64,000 bases of DNA, taken from NCBI RefSeq assembly GCF_030272615.1, contig NC_081406.1, positions 470,074,400-470,138,399 on the forward strand, in the 5' to 3' direction. A program made the position numbers and the translations under genes. The DNA comes from Cryptomeria japonica (Eukaryota; Streptophyta; Pinopsida; Cupressales; Cupressaceae). Below are positions 23,553 through 39,884 of the stretch, in pieces (position 1 is the stretch's first letter; every line of letters begins with the position of its first letter). The notes beneath the pieces are model-generated. The model ran no database searches. It had not been told where the DNA came from and saw only the letters and a list, made by a program, of their open reading frames with translations.

Positions 23553-24259
23553 TAGAATGGAGGGTTCACTCCTTGTCTGCCACGTGTTTGTTTCTACAAT
23601 GATATATATTACATCTTGGTTCCTTATACCTTGATGTGCTAAGTTTCATTGTTCAATAATAAGGCTCAGTGATGAATATATTTTGCATAATAAAATATGT
23701 GACACAGGTTTGTGATTCTTTCAATTTCAATATCATCTCATGTGTTTCTTGATAGTCTGTTGTTCTCCCATCTTCTCTCTAAATCACATTCTTTCTAACA
23801 TTAATTCTTTCATCAATCTCTTCTCTCTGTCATATTACTAACATTTCTTCAAGGTACATCTGAGTTAAAAATTTGTTTTGGCATTATCATACAAAAAAAA
23901 ATATATGTAATCATTAACATCAAGTTTAATATGCATACATTATAAGATACCATTGCATTCATCAACATCATTGATACATACATGTAGTAACTATTGCATT
24001 CATGAATCATATAGAATCAAATAGATATACATCATATAACTCATAGCATCTTATAGGCATACATGGAAAACAAAGCATAAATAGATCATTTCCAAAAATT
24101 GCATATCATATATATATATATATATATATAACTCAAAAATGGTAATGTGTATGAATATAATAAACAGGCCCGAAGGTCAGATAACATGATCAAAATGTCT
24201 CAACCAACACTGCCCCTATCAGCGGGTGGATCCTATCCACTAGGTCCTATCCCAGGATG
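23553..24259 (+). other. gypsy A 3' non-coding region, right of copia 1, with a (TA)n tract
   Basis: This resumes the sequence broken at 16576. It is AT-rich and has no ORF; a TA microsatellite lies at 24107-24130. On the minus strand this is the 3' flank of the antisense gene that ends at 24260. Confidence 0.6.
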
Positions 24260-26114
24260 TCAAGGTGGTCTCATAACACCACCACTGCTGGTTCTCCATG
24301 TGGAAGTCCTACTAGAGATGAAATGACCTCTAACAACACTAAAACTAGGAACTCTCTGTCCCTCAGGAACAATGTTATGATAAAGTTGTCCATAGTAAAA
24401 AGCCTCCTGTGCAACATAGTAAAGTCTGTCAGACTGACTCCATGCATCGGTACCCAGAGCAAAGTGTTGGTCATATGTAGCCTGAATCATCTGCAACCAT
24501 CTAACTGCATCATCTCTCTCCCTCTGGAGATGATCCCTCTCAGCCTCTAAAGCATTGTAGTCTGCACGGTAGACGTCTCGCTCGACATCTCGTCTAGCAA
24601 CCTCCTCCTCCAAACTCTGAATCTGTGCTCTAAGAATCTGTGGATCGTCCTCATCACCCACCTGTCCTCTCCCACTCTCTGTAGTAGGCACATCCTCTAG
24701 CTCTATCATATCATCATCATCTCCATCCTCATTGCTTGATGACTGAAGAATCATCGCTATCCCCATTGCTGATAGACTCAGTGCCTCCACCAATGTCTAC
24801 ATCCTCGTCTCCACCTCCCTCATATCCTCCCTCATCCTCTCCCTCCACTTCTCCATCTCCCTCAGCTCCTTCCTCATCTCCACCTTCCTATCCTCCTCTA
24901 AATCTCTCCCCAAACTCTTGCCTCAATCTCGTCCTAGGATGGTGAATCTATTGTGTTGTAATCAGAACAACAGGATCAGTAAGTGGAATAGGCCCATGTC
25001 TGACAAACCATGTATCATACTCTAGCGTAGTCCCTGGATTTTCTGCACCTCTACCCCAACCCCAGAGTAACGACTGAAGAGAATCAAACTTAGTAGAAGC
25101 AACATGCGGCTATATGTACACCCCCCAATTAGATACCTCCTGAGATACACGAGCAAAGTAAGCAGTAACAATTGGTGTCACCTATACCTCTCCAAACTAT
25201 CTCAATACCTGACCCAGGAGATACATCTCTTTAATCCGCTACATCTCAAAAGTCCTACTGATCAGATACCTCTGCTGTCGACAAAAAGGCAAGTGTACTA
25301 TGTCATCCACCCAACTGGGGCAATCTAAGTATGGTCTCCAAATAAAATGCTGAAGTATGTCAAACTGATGTCTCCAATACAAGGTGTTACCTGAACCCCT
25401 GTGTCTGATACCTATTGTGTACCTAAAAGAATAAGGTTCACCAGGCTGCAAATCAACATGAGTAACAGGCCTTGAAATAGAAATATGCTCCCATGTCCAA
25501 GTCTGGAGTAGTGTCACACCACAACTGATAGACCGATACCCAAGATATACAATCCCATGCATCTGATAATACAACATGGCAAGAAGACATGGACCCCAAG
25601 CATATACTTGTCGATGAACAATCATATCATGAAGCACTCTACCCCATCCCACTAGAAATCAATGACCTCGTCTGCTAGGTATCAGCAAACCACCAACAAT
25701 ACTACATAATATAATAGTTATGTCATCATAATCTAACCAGGCCCAAGGGATGTCATATCGACCACTAATCTACAAGTCTTGTATCTCACACTCAAAAAGT
25801 GCACACAATCCAGCAATGTCATCGTCATGGTCATACACAACTCTCTCACCATGAATCAGAATATGTAGTATATGCCATACATCCTCTAAGGTAATGGATG
25901 CCTCCCCGGTCGAAAGATGGAAAGAACATGTCTCAGCATGCCACCGCTCTATCAATGTTGTAATCATGGCCCTGTTGGCCATCACCTCTGGCAAGTGTAA
26001 CACATTATACACACCAAGCTGTCGGATATGCTCAATCTCCTCATCAGGTAAATCAGCATGAAGATCAAGTCCACTAGGTCTACTCTGTTAGTAGTATAGC
26101 ACTCCAATATTCTC
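24260..26114 (-). pseudogene. antisense plant-mobile-domain (PMD) gene of gypsy A, exon 2
   Basis: Read on the minus strand from 26114, this exon encodes a plant mobile domain: LGVYNVLHLPEVMANRAMIT, then LIERWHAETCSFHLSTGEAS followed by ITLEDVW, and farther on QVYAWGPCLLAMLYYQMHG with GVTLLQTWTWEHISISRP. These are the conserved blocks of the aminotransferase-like/PMD family, known from MAIN and MAIL1 and from transposon-borne copies. An acidic Gly/Glu linker follows, then a C-terminal coiled coil (LEEEVARRDVERDVYRADYN). About eight stops, and a one-base frame change near 24750 between the acidic part and the coil, show decay. It lies wholly inside gypsy A, opposite to gag-pol. The family's molecular role is not settled; MAIN-type proteins act in nuclear silencing and genome stability. 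Confidence 0.8.
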
Positions 26115-26551
26115 CTGCAAAGAGAAAAAGTTCAAAATATCAGATATCGAATTATGAAAAAAAAATAATAATAATAATAATTTTCAGACGCATGACAAAA
26201 AACATTCACATACAATGAATGCATGACGTTTACTACTAATGTGATACAATTATGGCTTATGTGTAATGTTTTTAGCAAATGCGTAATGTTTTTAGCGAAT
26301 GCATAATGAAAGGAGCGCATGTGTAACAATCAACACTATTGCGTAAAGAAATCAACGAATGCGTAACATTATGCACTAATGTGTAACGTTAATGGCTAAT
26401 GCGTGACATTATGAGCATTTGCGTAACATTAAGCATGAATGTGTAAAAACTGACAAGTGATTGCGTGATGCAAAGGAAAAACTGAACATTGAAATTTTAT
26501 GAAAAAATAGTGAAAAATAGGCAAAAAATCAGGAAAAAATTAGAAAAATAC
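26115..26551 (-). other. intron of the antisense PMD gene (437 bp)
   Basis: On the minus strand the donor is GGCATG|GTATTTTTCT and the acceptor is tttttctctttgcag|GAG. Joining 26552 to 26114 keeps the frame (phase 0) and links an ATG-started N-terminus to the PMD exon. The pyrimidine-rich tract before the AG supports a real acceptor. The intron is filled with the degenerate repeat array at 26189-26470. Confidence 0.7.
26189..26470 (-). repeat. degenerate ~20 bp repeat array inside the antisense intron
   Basis: About thirteen units are visible. On the minus strand they read ttacgcattcg, ttatgcattcgc, ttacgcatttgc, ttacacatgcgc, ttacacattag, tcacgcattag, tttacacattc and tcacgcaatcac, about 20-21 bp apart. 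The core TYACRCAWTC is the same as in the sense leader arrays (4229-4395, 4815-4958), which read it on the plus strand. The two sets are therefore inverted relative to each other in the DNA. Confidence 0.75.
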
Positions 26552-26629
26552 CATGCCACCAGTCCTAAGAGGTCTCTGATATGAATGTACTCGGTCACAT
26601 AGGTGCAATCAAGCTCTATAACTAGCCAT
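26552..26629 (-). pseudogene. antisense PMD gene of gypsy A, exon 1
   Basis: ATG at 26629-26627 begins MASYRA, a TGA follows (probably a decayed CGA), then LHLCDRVHSYQRPLRTGGM up to the donor site. It has 26 codons and joins in phase to exon 2. The start is chosen because it is the first ATG after the TATA motif and gives a continuous frame through the intron. Confidence 0.6.
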
Positions 26630-26721
26630 GATGATCAAATACTCAAAAGAAAGCACAAGATTTGCACAGAAAATAAAGAACTTACCAAATACCAAATGAG
26701 CAAATGAAAACCTAAAATCTC

Positions 26722-26730
26722 TACTTATAG
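26722..26730 (-). promoter_or_regulatory. TATA box of the antisense PMD gene
   Basis: On the minus strand gcTATAAGTAGAG lies about 95 bp before the ATG at 26629 and about 275 bp inside the 3' LTR boundary. It suggests that the antisense gene has its own promoter rather than depending on the LTR. Confidence 0.5.
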
Positions 26731-26991
26731 CTCAAAATTAGGGGTTTTTGACACCTTGATGCCCATGGTCCCCGCCAACTTCAAACAACTTGTAGCCTAC
26801 TCAAACGATCTAGAAATCGCTTGAAGCTTCACACGATTGCTTATTACACTGATATTGAAAACATGGTCTCAATTTTTGAATTTTTCGACCACCTTTTCCG
26901 AGGGGGCATATTTACACTATACAATGGTACCAAGGCATACTGGGGCATAATTTTTCATTTTCTTTGAAACAATATCGTTCCGACATTGTCT

Positions 26992-27005
26992 CAAAGAGGG
27001 GCAAA
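26992..27005 (+). other. gypsy A polypurine tract
   Basis: Caaagaggggcaaa directly precedes the 3' LTR start TGTAGACACC. Two further G-runs with a gcata tail lie upstream (ccgagggggcata near 26898, actggggcata near 26939). Confidence 0.8.
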
Positions 27006-27860
27006 TGTAGACACCTAAAAATGTCTCATTGATCATGTACTAATTATTCCTCTAATTGATTAAATAATTATTTAATTATTTAATTAAGTTAATTAATCTT
27101 ATTCTTCTAATTTCATATTTCCTCATCATCTTAGTAATTATTCTATTTCCCATTCTATCATCATTTAATCATTTTCTAAATATTTGTTATTTAATTAATT
27201 TTGATTAATTCCTCAATTTAAATAATCTTTATTATTTAAATAATTCTATCCTCAATTTCTATCTCTAATCATCTAATCATGAACCCTTTTCTAAATATTA
27301 ATTAAATATTTATTATTTTATTAATTATGATTTAATCCTTTAAATTAAATAAACTTTATTATATAATTAAAAGTCCATTCCTAAAATAATTAAATAGTTT
27401 CTTTAAATTATTTAATTAGCTAATTAATTCTTCCATTTCCAAATCCCCAAATTCTAATTTTATCTAATTTCATTTAATCATATTCTTCTAATTTCTTCCA
27501 AATTCAAATACATGTGCATGATTTCAAAAACCAAATTGAAAATCAAAGTCAAGTTCTAAATATATTCAAATGCTAAATTGAATTAAAATAAATTTAATTA
27601 TTTGAATTAAATTTCATGCAAAGATTAAATTGAAAATCTAAGTTAAAATGCAAGCACATGCTAAATTAATTAATTAAATTAATTAACTAATTAAATCACT
27701 TATCTCTCCAGTCTCTATTTCCATCTTCTAGTTAGCTTGGTCATCTTCTTTATTTCTTCCAATCATTCCTTTTCTTGTTTCAGTTAGCTTTTTCTTAATC
27801 AGTTGACTCAATTAATCTATTTAATCTATTCTGTTTCACCTCCAAGTCGGCAGTTCAACT
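27006..27860 (+). repeat. gypsy A 3' LTR, left part
   Basis: It matches 2898 to about 3740 and is cut at cagttcaact by the LARD-like insertion. The last five bases (27856-27860, caact) are the target repeat. Confidence 0.92.
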
Positions 27861-32497
<4,637 letters not shown>

Positions 32498-32608
32498 GTG
32501 GCTCTGACTGGAGATGGTTGATTGCAAGATCAACACAAGAATCCAGATATCTTTGGTTAAGCAAACTACTGAAAAATGGATCATTCTTCTCTTTTCAAAA
32601 ACAAGGCT

Positions 32609-34276
32609 TCCTTATTCTACCCAAATAGCAGGGCACCTTATTGAAAACCACACAACTGAAAGCAAAGTGACTGTACAAAATATACAACTTATAAATGGCC
32701 CATGGCCATCAAAACTGAAATCACTTCCTACCTCTGTTAAAAACATGATTGTCTTTTCCACAAACCGGAGGTAAGTTGAGATCATCATTCCAATCTGCTT
32801 GATCAAAAACACTTCCACTTTTATCAGCTGATCACATAAAACATAATCATCAGAATATTCATAATCATGACATCTCTGAAAATCAAACACATGCTGAGAG
32901 GATTGGTCACTAGGTGACCAAAGAGTGCCACATTTTTTACCATTACTTCTCTGCTGAAATGAGAAGTAATCTGACTCCCTCTGAAAGTTGGGAATATCAT
33001 ACAGATCCTTATTGCTAGTTTGCTGAAATAATAAACACTCTTTCACAATAATATCCTACAAACTAGAGAGGAAAACTTCCTCATAACATGACTGCACTTC
33101 AACTTGCTGATCACAATTTCTATCAGCATTTTGCACACATGAAAATACATGATTTTTACTTGCCAATGGTTCATTTCCTCCTTGCAAATCTGAGAAAAAT
33201 ACCTCAGATCTGTCATGTCTTCTAAAAGGTAGATCCTCATAATGCATATCAAAGCCAGAATTCATATTAACATATGAATCTTCATTATCATACTTATCAA
33301 CCATATATGCATTATCATTTTGTCTATCAAACATAGGAAAAGAATCAACATCATATGTATCATTTTTTACACCCTCAAAAACATCATCAGAATCAAAACA
33401 TATACTGAGTGGGTATGAAATATTGGGCACATTTTTTAATCCACATCTCTGAAAATCAGTAGCTAAGAGTTCTGAAATTTGCTCACTACATAGTGAACCT
33501 CCTTCTTCATTTTCATTTTCCTTGGCTTCATCCTCTGAGCTATAAACATTGTCCCAATCTGATAAAGGTATTGGATCTGCAGTGCTCATGTCCCCTATCC
33601 ACATTTATTTCATCATCACAACAACTTGCATCTGCATCATATCCTTTATCACGCTGCTCATAATGTGTTGCTACATGTTGCAACATAGTTTCATAACTGG
33701 GGTCGCAAACATCTTTTGGATTGAAATCAACAACAAGGTGATCTACATCATTAGCATCTGAAACCTCAACGGGCTCATAATTAGCTGAACAATCACTGTT
33801 CTCACAAATTTCTTCTCGCTCTGAATACACATCTGAACTTTCATGCTGAGAATAATCACATTCAGCATCATAGGAGGTACACCCACTCAGGGGCTCGTCT
33901 CCTTCATTATTTTTAATCTTGTGTATATTTTCAGATTGGTTACTTTCAATTATATCTATCCCTTCTTTAATAGATTCAACACATTCTTCTATGAAGGCAG
34001 TAGACCAATTAACTGAGTTAGGCTCATAAAGCTCTAAGAATATCTCAATTAAAACAGACTCAAGGGGTCTATTATCAGTTGAAAGCTCATTAATGCAGCT
34101 AAAAATCTATCATAGAAGACATATGATGATTCTCCTTTACTTCTTAGCCTTACATTCCCTTTTAACAACCAGACAAATCTCTCTTGGATCATTTGAAGAC
34201 ATTTTTCAATTTCTATATTGATCTCTTTCAAATTTAACAAAGGATTCGCGGATCTAGGAACTACATCTGGATCCAT
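32609..34276 (-). pseudogene. acidic unrecognised ORF of the LARD-like element, two frame changes
   Basis: ATG 34276 opens MDPDVVPRSANPLLNLKEIN with a helical, charged N-terminus. A one-base shift near 34100 leads into a frame that stays open to 33543, strongly acidic and Cys-containing (for example VYSEREEICENSDCSANYEP). A second shift near 33590 leads to 33604-33056, again Asp/Glu-rich, and after one stop to 33046-32612. The last part carries a hydrophobic, membrane-like segment (FISCIFCTVTLLSVVWF). If rejoined it would exceed 500 residues. No family is recognised; it could be a divergent gag, an accessory protein or a captured host fragment. Long open stretches in all three frames argue that it was once coding. 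Confidence 0.5.
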
Positions 34277-34939
34277 CAGGTTTTATAACAGTCACTGAAC
34301 CATTATTTTTTGACCATGCATCTTATTGTGTCATAAATTCATTCCAAAACATATGCAGTCACTAATTTTCAGAATCATACACACTTCTCACCATATTTTT
34401 GACTAAAAACTTATTTCAATGAAGTATGTAAATTGTAAATTTCTTTTCCTTTCAATGGTGAATTTTTCATCTCATAAGGAACACATAATTTCACAAAAAC
34501 CTTGAGGAATACCTGGTAAAATCAATGTTGTTGTTGTTCACTTCATTTTCCCTTTCACTAAGACCTTCAATCTCAAAACTCCAAACCTCTGTTACCTCTT
34601 TGCTGCAAGTTCACCAAATCCTTTAATTTTTTTACAATAGTGCACACTGGTGCAGAGATCTTTCAGAGTCGCCACTCACTGTTGTGAGAATTTATAAAAT
34701 CATTATAGAACATGAACAGATCTAGACTTACACAAAGATAAAGAGATAGCAGACTTTCAACACTTGGATAGGAATTGACTCTCATGACACAGAGAAGACA
34801 TTCCTGACTTCATACAACACTACCGGGTATATAACAATAGATTTGAAAACACTTTCAGATTTACAATACTTTTATGACTCTTTCCTCAAATGGATATGGC
34901 CAGACTCGTGGATTTGACTTGATAAAATTCTTACATCTA

Positions 34940-34958
34940 TGTTCCCAATAGAGTCGCC
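34940..34958 (-). other. candidate primer-binding site of the LARD-like element
   Basis: On the minus strand TGGCGACTCTATTGGGAAC begins a few bases after the LTR end ...GGTGAACAACA. TGGCGACTC-type sites complementary to tRNA-Arg are common in Tat-lineage gypsy elements. A second similar motif (agtGGCGACTCTgaaag) lies near 34655-34672. Confidence 0.5.
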
Positions 34959-34963
34959 ATTTT

Positions 34964-35489
34964 TGTTGTTCACCAAAAGTGATAGCCCAAGTATACCTGC
35001 AAATCTATCTATGAGATAGCCAATCTCAATCAATGAAACACCTCAGGGCTTGGACAACATGACAAGGATATGAATCCTTCTACTCCTCAGGCTCTGCAAA
35101 ACCTAGGTGGGTATACCTTTGATGTATTTAATCAGACCTATTACACACAAGACTACATCAATCAAAAGCAGATGGATCTCAAAAGGTTCAAAAACTAAGA
35201 GGTAACTGCAGATGGGCTAGATCCACACTTACAACTCAACATTTTTTGAATCATGAGATGGAGGGACACTTCCACATAACATAAAATATAAAAAGATATT
35301 CTGATTTTTGTTTTTTAAATGGTGTTCTGACAACCTTTCAATATTACAAGAGACCAGTGCCTTATCCAGGCCATAGAGTCATGCATAAAACTGGAAAAGA
35401 AATCTTAGATGCAAGTTCTTGTCAACATTAAATTTACATGTATCAATGCCTTACATTAATACAATCCTCTTCTCTGTCACAAAACCATA

Positions 35490-35526
<37 letters not shown>

Positions 35527-38500
35527 AATATGCATTAAAAATTATTAATGCTGGGTTTTAGGATTTAAATCCTTCCTTGAAGAATACCCAAAGACAACAT
35601 TACACTCTTAGAGGAATCTAAAACAGACAACTCAAATTATCCTTGATAATATGAAATTATATAAATCTGAGTACATTTTGGAGACAATTTCGTAGAAACT
35701 CACATATGCCATGCATATGTGTGAACCTGCAAACTGAAACTAAACCTACAGTAAAGACAACACTGAAAACATAAAAGAACACACTGTCATTTGCATTGAT
35801 AAAAGGATGCCATCACTGGAACCTGCAATTTCGGATTTCTCCCTTGGAGAAAATGTCTAAAAAACTAGAACCCTTACAATTGAGAAGAATGGGGAATAAG
35901 AAAGAGAGGGAAGAGAATCAAATCTGCAACTGAAAATTGCCAAGTGTCTCCCCTCTAACTGAATTTCACTCCCATGGAAACTACTTCCAAAATATCCCAC
36001 ATTTGTCAAAATCAACTACCTCATCGGATTCCTCATTCCGAGAGCTTTCCGGCGATATATAACACTTTATATTTTGGCCAAAATTTAGACCCTAGGCGAA
36101 TTAATCCTCAACATGTACCATCATTTAAATTTTTTGAATTTTAATATAGTTTGAACTATATCATTTACTGATTTTAATTTTGATTTTTGCCTCCATTTGG
36201 TCTTGACGCTTTGCCACGTGGTGGGATTTGATTGGCTGATGGGGTCCACTGGGTGCCACCTAGAATGACACCTCATCACCACCATGTCATCCGCTTTGTC
36301 ACTGTCACTTGGTTGCCACGTGTACACCACCTTAGCACCATGTCATCGCCACCTATGTACCACCTCATCGCCATTGGGATGGGACCTTCCTACTGGACAT
36401 CTAACTACACCTGCCATGTGTACGCTAACAAGACTTTGCCATTTTGTACTTTTCCTTTCGCCATTCGGCGGGGTTTAACGAGCGTGCATCTTTCTTTCGC
36501 GAAATTGCACAAGCCGTTGATCTCCATCTAATATGCTCACTGGTTAACCTGCTGCATTTTTGCCATTTTCATTTCGCCATTTTGTAGGGTGTAACTTTCG
36601 TGCATCTTTGGCCTGTGAAATCGCGCGCTTTGTCAAATCGTCTCGGACCTACTCACTGGTTAAGCTGGCCTTTCTCTGCAAAATTTTGCCTGTCTGCCTC
36701 GGGAAGCATGCCTGCGTGGGGTCCATCTAGTCGCTACTCAGTCACCTCCTCCATTTCCTCGGGATCCATGCTCACACATGGGCCCACCTTGGGTGCCCAT
36801 AGGCACCGTCTGTCAAAAGCCTTTATGGCTTAAACATATTACTACTGTAAGGTTTTGTATATAAATATCAAAATGGTCCACTTCCCAGCCAATGTGGGAC
36901 AAATCGTTTTGCCTGTAGCTGCATCTTGAAGCTCTTTTCTTGAGTTTTAATGGTGATTTCCAAATTATTTGTTGGATTTTATATCTCTCGAACCCCTCTT
37001 AACATACCAGGCAGAGCAAGGAGAATTCCTTGGCTTGAAATTAAAAACAAAACCATTTACCATTGCCACTGATTTTCATGTAGGGAGGAGAATGTTGATG
37101 CTGCAATTTGCAATTTTTATTTGTTTTAAAATACTTCATGCCCCTTTCAAAACCTGCCAAAACATTTGCTAACTGTTTTAACATGGCCTCCAAACAGCCA
37201 CGTGAGGCATTGCTTGAGGTTTTGAACTGCTGTAGATGCTAACAGAAGACTCACATGGAAACATCCTAGCTCTGTGAGGGAAAAAAAAATATTGCTATTG
37301 TGTTTGCTGAATGTTGTAATTGCTGTTAATTCTCCATTATCTTGTGCTTTCAACACCTCTTTTCAAAGGTTTCATGTGAGGGGTGTTGTGGAATTTGGTT
37401 ATACACCATTTGCATTTTATAAAATTCAATGTGCCCAATCTGGCACGTTGGGGAAGGATTTGATAACATTACACCTTGCTTTTAAAATTCAATGCTGCCC
37501 TCTTACCATGCTACTGCTGCACATTGCCTCTTGCTATTGTTGTTGCTCAAACTTCAATGTCTCTGCTCACGTGGGGGAGGAGAACTCCAATTTCAATTAC
37601 TTTATTATGTCCTTCTCTAGCCATATCGTGCCACAGACAAGGAGGAGAAGATGCTGGCAACTACTGGTTTTGGTTTATACATCTACTAGAGTTGCTATGT
37701 TTTGCAATTTTAAATTGCTTCTCCTCACTAGCCAACAGTATTCTGCTAAAACTTATTAAATGCCCCTTCAATCACTGGTAAGATAGGGATGGGAAAAATG
37801 CTATGGAATTTGGGCCTTCAACTGCTCCAGTCATTTGCTTTGAAAGTTTTAATTGCTTCTGAATTTTTATGCTTCAATTTGCCCTTGATTTATTTAAACT
37901 TCTTTGCTTCTCCTTCCAAATACCACTCCAATTCAATGTGATGTGCTGAATGCTCATGAATTGCATTTGCTTTAAAAAAAAAACTTGTGAAAGAAGAGTA
38001 TGTATCAGCAGTTTGTTTCATTTTCTTGAAGGTTAGAAAAATTTTATTCATTGCCACACACTTGCCAATATGAATGTTATTGAAGTTTAAAAAACTTTAC
38101 CATACTCCACTCCATGGCTACCAAGTGCATTTGCATCAAAACATGCCGGCTTTATTTAATTTGAAAACCTTTCAATTTTCCACATACCAATTTGCATTTG
38201 GTATTGGATTTTCTCTTCCCCCTCACTGTCCAACTGGTGAATTGCAATCGAGCCAATATGGATACACACATATTGCGAGGAAAAAGAAAGAACATTTCAC
38301 CATTAAAATTAAAGCACAGGCATGAGCCAGGTCGGGCCCCAAAGTGGGTCCGACTAAAAATAAATTCATTTTCATGCAACTGACCTCTAAAATGCTTCAC
38401 GGACCTCAAACACACCTCTGGAAACAATCAACATCATTTTCGGATACTCAGACTGAATTTTGCAACCTTCAGGCAATTACGCCACATTTTCGCATTTAAT

Positions 38501-39521
38501 CGCGAAGACGTAATTTTCAAAGTGGTCAAAACATCTTTCTGGATCTCGCCATCTAACAGGCGTGTATTCTGATATACAAGCATGAAATCTACCAAATGGT
38601 TTCTCAAGACGAGTCCCGAGCGAAGAGATATTAATCAGCAAAAATGGCCAACTGGATTTGTCGACACTGCGGACCTGATGAAGTCAATGTCCTGGCAACA
38701 CATGATGCCTTTCTCAAAAATATCAAACGACCTCCGTAAGCCCTCAAATTTGAAACACAAGTACCTTTAAGTACATATTAAAACTTAGAATTCTCAGTTC
38801 AATCAGCAGACTGACAGGATGCAAACGGTGTGCTCACAAAAATGGCTACATTAACTGATATAACACTGGAAGTACGAATCACTGAAAACGATGACTCAAT
38901 GAACCCTTATGAAAACCGATCAAACGGATTGGCAGAGGCTTGAAATTTGAAACGTAGCTCATAATTTATACTAACATTAGCCCAGAACAAACATTCTGAC
39001 ATGATTCTTACTGAGGCAACTTTTACACTTGTGTGAAACAGGGCTCCGACTAGCTGTCGAAACAAGGACTTGCCAAAACATAGAAACTGCAAATGGATTT
39101 GACTTCAAAAACTGAGCAAATGGATTCATCAAGACCTGAAATTTTGCAGGCTGACTCACATTAATGCATACAATTGAATCCATTTTGAATTTCTCCATGA
39201 TGATCAACAGGGGAAAAGATGTAATCGCTCAAAGAAGGCTACTCAATAAAATTTGTATTTGTGCCTAAAATGCACTTCCAGCTAACCCCTCAAAATGGGT
39301 ACCTCATAAACTTATCCAAACTGAAATCTAAAAGTTTCACATCACTGAATAGGACAAATGAAAGGTTTGGGACATGAATCCTGAGCCTTACCCTCTGAAA
39401 ATCAACTGGCTCCATTTTACCCCCTTGCTAACTAGGCCATTCAAACTGACTTATTTGGAGATGCAAAGCAAAAATTTGAAGTGGGCCTATAAACTTTACT
39501 CAATTTTAAATAGTCCCAACA
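34964..39521 (-). repeat. LARD-like element LTR, right copy (4558 bp)
   Basis: It begins tgttgttcacc and ends tagtcccaaca, followed by the target repeat caact. Conserved TATA-like motifs exist on both strands (plus: tgtatataaatatc near 36857; minus: ttatatatcgcc near 36060), so promoter position does not settle orientation. Confidence 0.92.
35492..35525. repeat. (TA)n tract in right LTR, about 17 units
   Basis: Allelic counterpart, within the element, of the longer tract at 28389-28491. Confidence 0.95.
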
Positions 39522-39526
39522 CAACT

Positions 39527-39884
39527 ATCAATTAGCATGTGAGCTAACCTGAGTTCCACCTCTTGATCATTTTGTTCCACCTTTCAATCAATCTCATCCA
39601 AAAATCTATAAATTGAGCATTCAATCCTCACAATTCCTCTAGATCACGAACTTTGAATCTTTGTGTCAATTGCAGGTTGCTGGTGCAATATCTGAGAGCC
39701 ATCATACCACAAAGAGAAGAAGAACAATGGAAGCCATGATGCACAATAGGGAGTTTCATATTGTTTAATTTAATTCCATTTTGAATCTATTTCATTGGTT
39801 TTATGTTTGAATTGCTTAGATAGTTAAGGAATTCCTGATTGTCCTTGTTTCCTATTTAGAAATGATGTATTTAAGCATAGCACA
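39527..39884 (+). repeat. gypsy A 3' LTR, right part
   Basis: It resumes after the duplicated caact (39522-39526) and matches about 3746-4103, ending taagcatagcaca. The next five bases, attac, are the target repeat of gypsy A. Confidence 0.92.

Larger units (their letters stand above)
32498..34963 (-). other. interior of the LARD-like element
   Basis: The 2466 bp interior holds no recognisable gag-pol motif on either strand. The right end (34640-34963) has two primer-site-like copies, and the rest is taken up by the acidic minus-strand ORF. Confidence 0.7.

Noticed and set aside
24736-24945. Ser/Pro-rich plus-strand ORF
   Set aside because: It is the opposite strand of the acidic Gly/Glu linker of the antisense PMD gene.
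32498-32515. gtggctctgactggagat after the left LTR as a plus-strand primer site of the LARD-like element
   Set aside because: It does not match a primer-site form I know, no polypurine tract precedes the right LTR on the plus strand, and the minus-strand site is better. Not fully excluded.
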